60,000 bases of DNA from Cryptomeria japonica (GCF_030272615.1 NC_081412.1:684334583-684394582), one strand, 5' to 3'. Numbered from the stretch's first letter, positions 10,431 to 23,757 are shown. Numbers and translations are program-made. Notes: generated from the sequence alone by a model not told the origin.

Positions 10431-12126
10431 CACGAAGTAGCGAAAGGTGAAGGTGGACCTGGCATATAGGTTTGGACCAAAGCTAAACACCGATCAAGTT
10501 TCATCTGATTGGACAGACAGCGTGGTTTCGTGAGATCAAGCTGAACATGTTTTAACCTTCGCGAAGTGGCAAAAGGGTTTGGCAGGTCCTAGAGATAAGT
10601 GGTCTTCTTTGGTTAAAGAATGATCGGGTTGGAAAAAGATCAATGGCTTCTCATTGTTTCGTGGTCGGGAGATGCATGAGCTATACCTTTAGTGAAATAG
10701 CGAAAAGGTGGAGGGTCTCGCTAAGAGTGGTAGTAAATGTGGTAACCCCAGTTGGCGATGACATGGCGGTGACAAGGCACTGAGTTGGCGGTATGCAGTG
10801 GGTCCAGGCAAGGTTGTCATAAAAAGAGTAAACAACAAGCAAGTTCTTGAGATCTAACGGCTCGCGTGAATTTACGAAGATAAGATGCTAGCAAGTTAGT
10901 CATTGCGAAGTAGCGAAAAGGCTGATGGGCCCAAGGGATAGGCATGGCATGAAGTTAAAAGTAGATCAGGTCTATTTTGATCTAACAGTTCTTGTGGTTT
11001 CATGGCTACAAGCCAAACGAAGAATAATGTTCATGAAGTCATTAAAGACAGGTGGAAATCACACAGAGGAGTGACGTCGCATAACAGCTGTCACTTTTTC
11101 TAGAGCTTGGAAAAAGATCAATGGCTTCTCATTGTTTTGTGGCTGAGAGATGCACAATCTATACCTTCAGTGAAATAGCGAAAAGGTGGAGGGTCCCACT
11201 AAGAGTGGTAGTAAATATGGTAACCCCAGTTCTTGATGACATGGTGGTGACAAGGCACTGAGTTGGCTGTATGCAGTGGGTCCGGGCAAGGTTGTCATAA
11301 AAAGAGTAAACAACGAGCAAGTTCTTGAGATCTAACGGCTCGCATGAATTCACGAAGATAAGATGCTAGCAAGTTAGTCATTACGAAGTAGTGAAAAGGC
11401 CGATGGGCCCAAGGGATAGGCATGGTATGACATTAAAAGTAGATCAGGTCTATTTTGATCTAACGGTTCTCGTGGTTTCGTGGCTACAAGGAAAATGAAG
11501 AATAATGTTCACGAAGTCATGAAAGATAGGTGGAAATCACACGGAGGAGTGATGTGACACGTGGTTTAAAAAAGTGGTTGAGGGCTCGCCTAGGCGTAAC
11601 TGGCAGTTACGTGGGAATAGTAAAAGGGAACACATGGCAAATTAAGGGTGGAACCAAAAGAAGTTTCCAGGGCTAATGCTCGACTACCATGTTGCGTTTA
11701 TTAACCAGATAACAAGTGGGGTAAGTAATTCCCAGATAAAGGGCCCACTTAAAAGGCATTCATCTCAAGATTGATCCAATGCTTCTCGTTGTTTCATGAC
11801 CCGAAGATGCTCGCAACTTAACCTCAGCAAAATGGTGAAAACCGTTAGCCGTCAAGATGAGGCATGGTTAGTTAAAAGGATTGATGGTCCCGGTTGGAGT
11901 TAAAGGCCGGGTGATTTGAGTTTGATCTAATGTTTGGCGCAGCCTCGCGAAGGAAAAGTGCACGACTGTTAAACTCTGCAAAGTGGTGAAAAGGAGGTAG
12001 GGCCCGACACTTAAGCAAAGAGATTAAATGGAGATAAAGGCGATGTAAGTTCTCAAGATCCAACAGTCAACGTTGTTTCGCGAAAGAAAAGAGCACGGGT
12101 TTTATGTTCTGTGAAGTAGCAAAAGA
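10431..12126 (+). repeat. Array of degenerate GCGAAGTAGCGAAAAGG repeats
   Basis: At least nine copies of a motif near GCGAAGTAGCGAAAAGG occur, starting at about 10431, 10561, 10691, 10905, 11169, 11383, 11826, 11978 and 12111. They are usually followed by a G-rich GGTGGAGGGTCC or GATGGGCCC word. They alternate with a second word near GATCTAACGGTTCTCGTGG. Spacing is irregular (about 120-440 bp), so it is a decayed higher-order repeat and not a simple tandem array. It lies immediately upstream of gene X, with no long frame of its own. Confidence 0.7.
10629..11567 (+). repeat. Two-copy tandem duplication, period 478 bp
   Basis: The segment starting TTGGAAAAAGATCAATGGC at 10629 recurs at 11107. 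The copies stay aligned through CACTGAGTTGGC, AAGAGTAAACAAC, GGGATAGGCATGG and GGTGGAAATCACAC to about 11090 and 11567. Divergence is modest, so this duplication is younger than the surrounding degenerate array. Confidence 0.85.
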
Positions 12127-14607
12127 GCGAAATAGAGGAAAGACTTAGAGAAATATTGACCCGTTGGATCCAGTTTTGAATTCGATTTGGTGAATTTAAT
12201 TCTAAAAAGAAAGCCAAAGCATGTGGAGTTAATTTCTAAAAACTTAAATGCCAACTTGCCCTTTTCAGTTCGCATCAACTTGATTGCTAAGTATTGTTTC
12301 ATCGAAGTTTATTGCAGAGCGAATTGTTGCACAATGATTTTCTTCAGGTGAATAATCAGCTTTCTTGTGCTTTTCTTGATAACTCTTGGTTTGTTCTCAA
12401 ATACTACTGTGTGAATTACTTCATTAGAGGTCTATCCTAGCTTCTAGTGGTATAATTGTTTGACCAGAATGGCACAAAGAAGAGAATTTACGGGGAAAGT
12501 GAATTACCAGGACCTAAATATCTGTGATGATTTTTTAGAGAAATTAACCATGTCCACCAATGCTAGGGCTAAGGCCAAAGAAATAGTACCTAAGAACCCT
12601 CATCTAAAAATTGGAGATGGCCTTTATGATAAGGGTAATTGGTTGAGGGACCCTGAAATAGGATTGTCAGGCTTAGGACTCTTCAAAGTCAGTTTTGGGC
12701 AGATGAATGCCCCAGCTCCTTTGAATGGCATATGGGAGTAGGATGTAGGAAAGCTTGTGGCCCTAGGTGTTTTTATGGATGTAGATCTGTTAGCCCTGAT
12801 TGCACAGAATTATGACTCTATGGCAAGATGCATTAAGAACATAAAGGGATCAGTCTTGATTGAGATAAATGAAGATGAATTCAGGAAAGTGTTTAAACTC
12901 AGTGAGTCCTCCAATTTGTTAGAACCTATGGACTTTGAGTCATTAGCTCAGGTTTACAACACACAAAGGGATCATCTTAGAAGTGGCCCATTGAAAGAAT
13001 TCTTTGTAAAGATAGGGGGTTTAACAGTTGTAGGCCCCAGCACAATGGAACCATTCTCTCTCAACCTATTCACTCTTGAGAGCTAAGGGTATGTATTGGG
13101 CATTATGCTAGATTTTTGGAGAGGATGCTGAAAAGAATATGCCAACCCATTATATGTTAATGATTGTACAAATTCTAAACCCCTCCCTAGCAATAACATT
13201 TGATTATGCCTCATACCTTGCTGATGCAATTCATAAAGGGCTAGTAGGCATCAAAAATGGTAAGGTGGATAGGCCATTTGGATGGTACTCCATGTTAATG
13301 CATATGTTTCTATTCAAAGGGGCTGATTATTTTGGAAAGGAGATGGACCTGATTAAGGTCAAGGATAAAGAGGAGATGCCAATGCAATTGTGGAGTATTG
13401 TTCTATCTTGGGATAGAGAAGATGCAAGTTATTTAAAGTTTGATAGATGCTTTGCATCTAAAATTAGGATTCTTCTATGCAAAGAAAACCCTAGAATTCC
13501 TAAGGCTCTTTTGGAGTTTCTCAGACCAAAGGAGTTTGCAGAGGATATCAAGATTGTTCACAATTGGGGAGACATATATTTGTACCCTGTGTCTACTGTT
13601 TCTAGAGTGTTTGGATTTAGAGGCACCCCCTTTTTACTACCCTATCAGGTCCCATTGAAGATAGGGATTGCAGAAGTCCCGAGACAAATTGGGGGAGTAC
13701 AAGAAGCAGAGCTAACCAATAGAGGTAAAGGGACTATTTTCCCAACTATTACCATGGCTCACCATTTTGTGATCACTAAGGGTGGATGGAGATTTTTTGA
13801 AGAATTATTTAAGCCATATAGGCTGTCTACTGCAATGTCAAGATGTGCAAACCCCAAGGATTTTTTCATGGCATGTTTAGAAAAAGAGCAGTGTGAAGAG
13901 GTAGGCCACATCAATTTCAATTCCCAGAAGATCTGATTAGAAATGAATTCAGCTTAGATGAGCAAGAACTGAGGAAGGAGAAGTGGGTGGCATATAAGAA
14001 ATTCCTTGATTTAATCCATCAATTTGACACTGGCTATGACCCCCTTTCTAGCTTCAATCCATTTGAGGAGAAAATAAAATTCCTGATTCTTTATTTTGAA
14101 GATCTCATGCAGACCTTAAAAGAAAAGAGGGAGGCCATAATGCAAAATGAGCCTGATAAGGCTAAGATGGTATTGGCTAAGCTTGCCTTTGCTAGAGATA
14201 TCCCATGTGGTGACTATATAATGCACAAAAGGTCAAAGTACACTATGATAATGCCAGTGACAACTGAGCCTTCCACTTCAAAAGGGAAGAGGAAAATTGA
14301 AGATTTCATTGACATCCAGGATTCCCCTAAGAAGAAGAGAGTGGGAAAGGAAATTGAAATTGATGAGCCTCAATATTCTCCACCTTAATCTCCTATCCAC
14401 ATTGGAGATGAACAAGCTGTGGCTAAACAATTATTGCAGTTAGGGAGTCTCAGTGAGATTGGCTATACCTATGAGGAGACCCAAGAGGGGATGCCCAAAG
14501 AGCCACCTAATGCTAAAATGGATTTGACTGATGGTGAGTTAAAGGGCCAAGAAATGGACCTTACTATTAAGCAAGCTAGTGAAGAATTCCTAGCTGATAG
14601 TAATTTT

Positions 14608-16228
14608 TGATAACTCAATGATGAACCACTAGTACCAAACTGGTACTGAGAGGGGGGGGTGAATCAGTACAAACATAAATATAGTCCAAAATCAGTTTGA
14701 TAGCAAATACTCCAAATGACTGATAAATAGGGATACTGGTAAAATAGAGTGCAACTGGTAACATCCATTATAGCTCAATCAATCATGAACCGGTCACTCA
14801 ATAAGCTTTCCTCTTAGCTCAATACTATAGTATCATTATACTCTCATGCATAAACAGGTAAATTTAATCATCAGATCTTCACAACAGTGAGTTCAATATG
14901 TTTTATAGACAGACACAAAACATAGAACATTCATATGCTCAACAGGTAAAACAAAGCATCACAAGATAAAAACATTTCACATGACACACATATTATTCAT
15001 GTGGAAACGCAACTGGGAAAAACCACGGTGGGGATGAATACCCACGAGTTGCTTTTGAACTCTTTTGAAGTCCACTCTATTAGGAGTCTTGTGTGGTTAA
15101 AGACATTACAATAGGTTCTACTAGGAACCGATCTTGTTAGGGATCACCCAGTTAAGGGATAGCTATAATACCCAATTAAGGGTTAAACCTAGTGGGGTCA
15201 CCTTGTTAGAGGATTTCAAGAACTCAATAGCTAAAGGATCTCCTAAGCTCTATAGCTTCTCAGAACTCATTAACCTCGAGTTCCCTGGTTAAGGGATTTG
15301 AATCAAGCCTGTTAAGACCACCTTGTTAGGGGATTTTGTAGCAAGCCAATTAAGGCTACCTTGTTAGGAGATTTTACAACTATTGAAGTGGTTAGAGATC
15401 AACAAGAATTACAATAATCTATTAACAACACTCAATGCTAATGCAGATCCGTTTAGGCTCCTCTTCTCCTTCTGCACATTCACTTTGCAGGTATCTCTTC
15501 TCTCCTTTGGTCTAGCAAGAATCACGTATCACTTCCCTTGGATACACATTCAAAATTTTTGCCAACAACCCTAGAAAGAAACATAACATCAACCTTATAG
15601 GAAATAGACAGGTTGGTAGCAAAAACCCTAAACCTTAAACTTGTTAGGTTAAGCAATTCAAGTGGTTCAATCCTGACTGTTGAATCATACTGCATTAAAG
15701 GCAACAGTCTTGAATCAATCTCAAGACATTCTCCATTGTCCATTATCCACCGATTCCATGGCGGCTGATAACCCATCACACATTATCACCGTTTGACAGA
15801 CTTCGTACATTCCCGAGGTAGATAGGAATAGTCTTCTTCATGCTAGATCCTTCACATGCACAGAGCTTATGTGGAAACATGATTTGTTTTCCATTATACT
15901 GCTAACTCATCACACAAAGATCATCAATTGAATCACATAGACTTGAGGTACTCCAACCGGAAATCCTGAAGTGGAAGCTACCTACCAACTGGTAGTCATA
16001 CAATGCTTCCATGTGTCGGTTCCCATAACTACATGTCGGTTCACCTTGACATGCCGGTTCATCTTGAACAAATATACTACTTCACTTTGGCATATAAATC
16101 AGTTCATACATATGCCAGTTCCCTCTTCTCACATATCACATATGCTAGTTCACTTCATAACACATATTGACATCAATGACAACATATAATTTCATTATGT
16201 CTTCATGCTGGTTCACATAATGCCAACA
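14608..16228 (-). repeat. 3' LTR of copia D
   Basis: It pairs with 20543-22159. The minus-strand start TGTTGGCATTATGTG follows the polypurine tract (complement of 16229-16240). It contains the GGTTTTTCCC block (complement near 15019-15034) shared with the other copia elements here. Confidence 0.96.
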
Positions 16229-16433
16229 ATCTCCCCCTTTGGCATTGATGGCAATATACAAAGATATCTTCTCCACTGCTTCACTTCTTCTCCCCCTTTG
16301 ACAACAATGCCAAAGTGGAGGCACACACATCTTTGTTCCATCATGCTGCTCCCCCTGAGGAGTAGCATCCTTCAACACATCAATCAATGAAAATTTGACT
16401 ATACAATACCTGACTGATGTGAAACCAATACTT
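16229..16433 (-). other. Polypurine tract region of copia D
   Basis: The complement of ATCTCCCCCTTTG at 16229-16241 is the tract next to the 3' LTR. A second copy (TTCTCCCCCTTTG) is at 16288-16300, and a weaker CTCCCCCTG lies near 16350. Between them and the pol stop at 16434 there is nothing else. Confidence 0.75.
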
Positions 16434-19400
16434 TTAGTTCACCATTTGAAGGGGCAGTACCCCCAATTCACCTCTTAAATGCACAAATGTAGTCTTTGGG
16501 AGAGGCTTGGTGAATATGTTTGCGAACTGCTCCTTACTGGACACATGCTCCAGTGCAATCTCTTTGTTCTAAACCTTTTCCCTCAAGAAATGATACTTAA
16601 GCTCAAAATGCTTAGTTCTAGAATGTAAAACTGGATTGTTTGATATATTGATAGCACTTGTGTTATCACAGAATATACTTACTGGTTCAGATACTGGGAT
16701 CTTGAAGCCTTCCAGTACATGCTTCATCCAAATTGTCTGAGTGCAGTTCATGAAAGCTGCAACATACTCTGTTTTTGCTATAGACTGAGAGATACAACTC
16801 TACTTTTTACTCATCCATGAGACCAGTCTACCACCGAGAAAGAATGCACCACCGGTTGTGCTTTTTCGGTCATCCACATTACCTGCCCAATCAACATCTA
16901 TGAACACTTTCAGATTGAAATTATTGTTGTATGGGTACCACAATCCATATTCAACTGTTCCCTTCAGATACCTAAGAATCCGCTTGACTGCAATCAAGTG
17001 GGATTCTCTCGGACTCTTCTGGAACCTTGCAGTAATGTCAACTGCATGTGCAATATCTGGTCTTCTATGCACTACATAATGCAACTTACCAATCATTGAT
17101 TGGTATTCCTTCTCATCAACCAATGTGGAATCATCTTCTTTTGTTAATTTGCAACTGGTCACCATTGGTCTACCAACCGGTTTGCTATCTTCCATGCCAA
17201 AGGTCTTTAGTACCTCTTTGACATATTTGGACTAAGTGATAAAGATTCCATCTTCCATCTACTGGATCTGTAGTCCAATGAAGAACTTGATCTCCCCTAT
17301 GAGTGACATCTCAAACTCTTTCTTCATCTCATCAGCAAACTCATAACTCATCTTGTCATCTCCTCCAAAGATAATGTCATCAACAAAAACCTCACAGATC
17401 AGAATCTGATCTCCTTCAGACTTCAAGTAGATATTGCTATCTTCACTTGTTCTCTCAAATCCAATCTTCACAAGATGGGAATGTAGGTGCTCATACCATG
17501 CCCTAGGTGCTTGCTTTAGACCATATAAAGCTTTATGTAGCCTACACACCATATCACTATCTTCAGATAGGGAAAACCCATCTGGTTGCTCTATATATAC
17601 CTCCTCTTCTAGTACACCATTTAGGAATGCAGATTTTACATGCATTTGATATACTTTGAACCTTTTAAAAGTTGCATATGCAAGAAGCATACGAACTCTT
17701 TCCAATCTAGCAATAGGAGAAAAGGTTTCTCCATAGTCTTCTCCTTCTTCTTGAGCATATCCTTTGCATACCAATCTGGCTTTATTCCTAATCACTGTGC
17801 CATCCTCATTCAACTTATTTCTAAACACCCATTTGGTGCCAATGACATTTTTATGCTCAGGTCTGGGTACCAAGGACCATGTACCATTTTTCTCTATCTG
17901 ATAAAGTTCCTCTTCCATTGCCTTGATCCAGTCTTCATCTTTATGAGCCTCTTTGAATGATTTACACTCAAATTCAGAGATCATACATGAGTTTTCTCTG
18001 ATCTTTCTTCTTGTAAGGATTCTTGCATCCTTATCATCTATGATCTACTTAGGATCATGATTCAACTTGACATACCAAGGAATGGTCTTAACTAGTTCTT
18101 CTTGCTTTTCTTCTTCATCCTCATCTTCATCAGTATCAACATTCACCAGTTCAGGGACACTATTACTAGTACTTGGTTGGCTAACAACCGGTTCCTAGAA
18201 GGTTGCAACTGGTTCATTTGCAGCTTGCTCACTGCCAGTTTCCTCAGTCTTCTCAAAGGATTCATCAACTCTTACACTGATGCTTTCCATGATTCTCTGA
18301 GTCCTATTTTTGTAGCACTTGAAAGCTTTACTCTTGGTGGAATATCCTAGAAATATTCCCTCATCACATTTAGCTTCAAATTTGCCCTGACATTCACTCC
18401 TCTTGATGTAACATTTGCTACCAAATACCTTAAAGTAGCTAACCATAGGTGTCTTACCGGTCCAATACTCATAAGGAGTTTTGTCCTTACCCTTTTTGAT
18501 GAGTACCTGGTTCATAGTGTAGACTACAGTGCTCACCGCTTCTCTCCAAAAGGTGTGAGCTACCTTTCCTTGAATCAACATGGTTCTAGCTGCTTCAACC
18601 ATAGTCTAGTTATTCCTCTCTGCTAGGCCATTCTATTCTGGAGTCCAGGGAGCAGACAGCTATCTCTTGATGCCAAATTCTTCACAATACTTGTTGAATT
18701 CACTGGAAGTGAATTCCCCTCCTTGATCAGTTTTGAGACACTTGATTCTTTTACCGCTTTCCTTCTCAACTAATGCCCTGAAAGCTTTGAATTTTCCAAA
18801 AGCTTCAGACTTGTCTTTCAAGAATCTGACCCACATCATTCTTGAGCAATCATCAGTAAGGATCATGAAGTACCTATCACCCTGCACACTTCTAGTTTTC
18901 ATAGGACCACACAAATCAGTATGTACAAGATCAAGCAAGTTGTCAGCAGTGAAAGATTTACCTTTAAAAGTTGAGGAAGACATTTTCCCCAATTGACACT
19001 CTCTACACAAGGTAATATCTAGTTTGTTTAGCACCAGCAACCCTCTAACTACCTTGATCTTACAAGCCTTTACAATGTTATCAAAGTTTATATGATAGAG
19101 TCTCCTATGCCATAGCCAACTATCATCAAGCTTAGCCATAAGACAGGCACTTACATTTTCATTCAACTAAAATAAGTTACCTTTGGTCTGCATGTTGGTG
19201 GCCACCAATTTACCATCTTTTCCTTTGATTCTGCAAGCTCCATTCTTGAATTGTAGAGTGAGGCCACTGTCATTTAGCTGGGCAACACTTAGAAGGTTGT
19301 GTCTGAGACCATCAACCCAATACACATTGCCAGCACTACTCTTCCCATTCAAAGAGATGGACCCTCTGCCTTTGACCATGCATGGTGCATCATTGCCAAA

Positions 19401-20472
19401 GTGAACCACCCCACCATCATACTCCTCTAAGGATAGAAACTTGCTCCGGTCACTAGTCATATGGTGAGAATAGCCACTGTCAATGATCCACTCATTTGAA
19501 TTATCAAACCAGGAGACAAGAGCCTTCTTGTCTGCCACATCTTCCTTTACAGCAACAAACACAATGTCTTCATTCTCTTCATCTTCTGATTCCTCATCTG
19601 TGACACCTTCATCAACTGCAACAAAATAGTTTCTCTGGTTTCCTCCTTTGAATTTCTTGAACCTTTCCAGTTTATCCTTGTTGTCACTATTAGGACAATT
19701 CATAGCAATATTTCCAATCCAGTTACAAGAAAAACATTTCAAAGGTAACTTACCTTTGTATTTACCAGTTCCTTTTGAAAATTTCCTAGCAAGAAGTGCT
19801 TCAAATTCCATCAGAAACTCTTCATCATTCATTTCTCTGCTCTGGTTAGGTTCCCCACTAGTGTTAGCCTCTTTTCCTTTTCTGGATGGTATAGCAGAGG
19901 CTCTAAATGTTGATTCTATCTTTTGAATACTGCCATCAAAACTATTCAACTCATAGGCTATCAACTTGGCTATTATGGAATCCAAGGACACCTTATACTT
20001 GTCTATTGATCTTAGCTCCTAAATAGCAGCGACCCTTATTGCATAGACCAGCAACAGGGATTTTAGGACTTTACTTACCATAGTGGAATCTTCCATTTTA
20101 CCACCTGCGCTCTTGATTTCTCCAACAACCATTTTGATTCTTATTCCATACTGCTGAATGGTCTCTCCTTCAACCATTCGCATGTCTTCAAACTTTCCTC
20201 TCAGGCTTTCTTCCTTAGCCTATTTTACATTCTCATCACCACCATAGATATTTTCAAGAGCATCCCATACCTCTTTGGGATTTGCCCATGACTTGCCCAT
20301 TTTATTGTATCTCTCTCTTTTGTTCATCGGTGAGAGTACCGGTAGGAACAACATATACATTTTCAACATAACTCTAATGTTGAACACCCATGCTTTTGAT
20401 GAATATCTTCATCCAGTCTTTCCATATACCAAATTTTTCCCTGTTAAACTTTGGACCTTCCCTCTTCGTCAT
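16434..20472 (-). pseudogene. Copia D gag-pol polyprotein, degenerate
   Basis: It is read leftward from ATG at 20470-20472 (MTKREGPKF; gag). Gag is broken by stops and at least one frameshift. From 19991 to the TAA at 16434-16436 a single frame continues. Order: zinc knuckle at about 19760-19717 (CFSCNWIGNIAMNC, with the His replaced by Asn), protease WIIDSG near 19490, GAG-pre-integrase region at about 19130-19000, integrase core at about 18950-18600, reverse transcriptase at about 17870-17260 with FVDDIIFGG near 17390-17365, and RNase H at about 16960-16450. Stops at 19167, 18660, 18195, 17259, 16800 and 16569 interrupt it. The protease segment reads DSGYSHH where relatives have DSGCSHH. 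This copy cannot make a working polyprotein. Confidence 0.95.
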
Positions 20473-20528
20473 TTGACTAGGATCTTTTCCTCAAGCGGTT
20501 AGGCTTACAACATAGAGGACCTGGAGGT

Positions 20529-20540
20529 GCTCTGATACCA
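20529..20540 (-). other. Primer binding site of copia D
   Basis: The complement reads TGGTATCAGAGC, the standard plant copia site pairing with the 3' end of initiator Met tRNA. It lies two bases from the 5' LTR. Confidence 0.93.
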
Positions 20541-20542
20541 AT

Positions 20543-22159
20543 TGATAACTCAATGATGAACCACTAGTACCAAACTAGTACTGAGAGGGGGGGTGAATCA
20601 GTACAAACACAAATATAGTCCAAAACTGGTTTGACAACAAATACTCCAAATCACTGATAAATAGGGATACTGGTAAAATAGAGTGCAACCGGTAACATCC
20701 AGTATAGCTCAATTAGTCATGAACCGGTCACTCAATAAGCTTTCCTCTTAGCTCAATACTAAAGTATCATTATACTCTCATGCATAAACTGGTAAACTTA
20801 ATCATCAGATCTTCACAACAATGAGTTCAATATGTTTTATAGATAGGCATAAAACATAGAACCTTCATATGCTCAACAGGTAACATAAAGCACCACAAGA
20901 TAAAAACATTTCACATGACACATATTTTTCACGTGGAAACCCAACTGGGAAAAACCACGGTGGGGATGAATACCCACAAGTTGCTTTTGAACTCTTTTGA
21001 AGTCCGCTCTATAAGGAGCCTTGTCCAGTTAAAGACATTACAATGGGTTCTGCTAGGAACCGATCCTGTTAGGGGTCATCCGGTTAAGGGATAGCTATAA
21101 TACCCGGTTAAGGGTTAAACCCAGTGGGGTCACCTTGTTAGAGGATTTCAAGAACTCAATATCTAAAGGATCTCCTAAGCTCTATAGCTTCTTAGAACTC
21201 ATTAACCTCGAGTTACCTAGTCAAGGGATTTGAATCAAGCCTGTTAAGACCACACTGTTAGGGGATTTTACAGCAATCCAGTTAAGGCTACCCTGTTAGG
21301 GGAATTTAAAATTGTTGAAGTGGTTAGAGATCAATAGGAATTACAATAATCTATTAACAACACTCAATGCTAATGCAGATTCATTTAGGCTCCTCTTCTC
21401 CTTCTGCACATTTACTTTGCAGGTATCTCTTCTCTCCTTTGGTCTGGAAAGAATCATGTATCACTTCCCTTGGATACACATTCACAATTTTTGCCAACAA
21501 CCCTAGAAAGAAACACAATATCGACCTTATAGGAAATAGATAGGTTGGTACCAAAAACCCTAAACCCTAAACCTATTAGGTTAAGCAATTCAAGCAGTTC
21601 AATCCTGACTATTGAATCATACTGCATTAAATGCAGTAGTCTTGAATTGATCTCAAGACATTCTCCATCATCCATTATCCACCGATTCCATGGCGGTTGA
21701 TAACCCATCACGCATTATCACCATTTGACAGAATTCGCACATTCCTGAGGTAGATAGGAATAGCTTCTTCATGCTAGATCCTTCACGCACATAGAGCTTA
21801 CGTGGCAACATGATCTGTTTTCCATTATACTGCTAACTCATCACACAAAGATCACCGATTGAGTCACACAAACTTGAGGTACTCCAACTAAAAATCCTGA
21901 AGTGGAAGCTACCTACCAACCGGTAGTCATACAATGCTTCTATGTGCCGGTTCCCATAACTACATGCCGGTTCACCTTGACATGTCGGTTCATCTTGAAC
22001 AAATATACTACTTCACTTTAGCATATAAACCGGTTCATACATGTGCTAGTTCCCTCTTCTCACATATCGCATATGCTGGTTCACTTCATAACACATATTG
22101 ACATCAATGACAACATACAATGTCATTATATCTTCATGCTGGTTCACATAATGCCAACA
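20543..22159 (-). repeat. 5' LTR of copia D
   Basis: It is the upstream LTR in element orientation, starting at 22159 (TGTTGGC on the minus strand) and ending TTATCA at 20543, next to the primer site. It is flanked by TSD ATTTT at 22160-22164. Confidence 0.96.
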
Positions 22160-23757
22160 ATTTTGTCACATCAGGAGCTTTTATATAGTTTCTATGGAAG
22201 CAAAATATTGATCAATTTAAGACTAGATGTGAACAAAGGAAAAGTGAACAGCCTCTTAAAATTACAACTCAGGTAGAAGAAGAGGTTAAGAAAGAAATGA
22301 TGGAGGATTTCAAAGCAATCACCCCTGAGAAAGGAAGAGAAATGGTAGCAAAGGCTGGTGTGTTGATTCTCCCTGAATGGGATATAGCAGATGCCTTAGT
22401 GCTTGATGCAGTGAGGAAAGAAACAAAGCCTATGGAAGGAGTGACATTCAGCAATGATAATGCTGCTCTTGTCATGTGGTCTTTAAAGAAGGATGAAAAC
22501 AAAAGAAGGAAGGATGCATCAGATTCTAGCCTCTTAGGAGGCATGATAGTTAAAAGAGTCCAAGACATAGGGGTAGTGGAAGCTACAAGAACAATCCTAG
22601 AGACTACAAAATTTAGTGTTGTGGTGGTAGAGAAAGAGGCACAAGAAAAGGCTAATCTCCAATTGAAGTTGGAGACTATTTTAAAAGCTTACAATGATGC
22701 TAAAGAAGGAATAGCCAACAGAGACAGCACAATTGCTAGACTCCAGAGTCAACTGGCAAATCAATATCATCCTGATGAATCTTCTACACTCATGATAGCC
22801 TCCTCTCCAACAAGACCCCCTCCTACTAGTGCCATCATTGAATATCCCCCTTCTCCTATGCCTTCTAGTTCCTAATTACCTGAAAATGTCCAACATGAGT
22901 AGGAAAAATTGAAACAAGCTCAGACATTGTATGCAAACAAATATGAGGAGAAGGTGAAAGCCACCATCTTGAAGTTTACTGACTCAGTCAAAACCTCCAA
23001 TGTATACATAAATATGAAGAGGATTCTTGAGATTTTGATCAAATTGAGAGAAGAAGAAGCCACTTTGGAACCAATCCTGAACAAGTGGGTGCCTAGAGGT
23101 AAAGAGTTAGAGCTCATGTGTTCTTCCCATGCAAATGCAGAAGAGAATGACAATCTAAGGTCCACATGTGAGTTTATAAAAGAAATGAATATTCTTTTAG
23201 TGGAAGGAGCAGGTATAAAAAGAAAAGCCCAACTTTATAGGAAAGAATATGCAAATCATAAATTTGAAATGTTTCCAGGAGATTTCATTGGTCCTGTGCA
23301 GCTAAAGGAAGAGAAGACTTGGTTAAAGGAGGTGGACCACAATTTGTCCCTAAGGATCAATCAGATTATTAGTACTGATGACACATCCTTATTTGTCCAA
23401 ACAATTAAGGAAATTGAAAAAGTGAAATCTCATTATGGTTTCATAGAAACAAAGATTGGGCATGTACGAGTCACTTGGAAGCGGCTAGAAGATATGAAAC
23501 ATAAGATTGCTAGTTTTACTTGGCCTAGTGATGATGTGTATCAGGAGTGGAAAGATAAGTATATGGGATAGAAAGAAGATGCTTGGGAGCAGTTATAGGA
23601 GGTTGCAATAGAACAACAAGCAGAGCAAGCCGCAGATGCTAAAAAGGACTTATAACTGCTTCTTGAAAATGATCGATTGTTTGTAACAAACTTTCTTTTG
23701 AAGGGTCCAAACCTTGTATGCATCCATACTATTATAAATAGATACCAAGACTCCTAA

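Larger units (their letters stand above)
14608..22159 (-). mobile_element. Full-length Ty1/copia retrotransposon D
   Basis: The element is 7,552 bp, in reverse orientation, with LTRs of 1,621 and 1,617 bp beginning TGTTGGC and ending AGTTATCA when read on the minus strand. The 5-bp TSD ATTTT lies at 14603-14607 and 22160-22164. It has a primer site, gag-pol frame and polypurine tract in the expected places. It interrupts gene X in frame. The two LTRs differ at roughly a dozen of their first 190 aligned bases by eye, so the insertion is not recent. Confidence 0.97.
12469..23757 (+). pseudogene. Gene X: long unrecognised ORF carried by CACTA B, split by copia D
   Basis: One coding frame starts with ATG at 12469 (MAQRREF), runs to 14607, and resumes in the same frame at 22165 once copia D is removed, ending at TAA 23755-23757. 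That is about 1,240 codons. Two frameshifts (near 13115 and between 13936 and 13987) put the middle part in another frame. In-frame stops at 12739, 14386, 22186, 22873, 22903, 23569, 23596 and 23653 mostly sit where CAG or CAA would fit. The first 500 residues look globular (FGWYSMLMHMFLFKG; GTPFLLPYQVPLKIG). The middle has a Lys/Arg-rich GKRKIED-KKKR stretch that could be a nuclear signal (about 14280-14345). The last third is Lys/Glu-rich helical with a Pro/Ser linker (22790-22870). I do not recognise the family. It may be a captured host gene, a CACTA accessory gene, or part of an older element. Confidence 0.7.
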
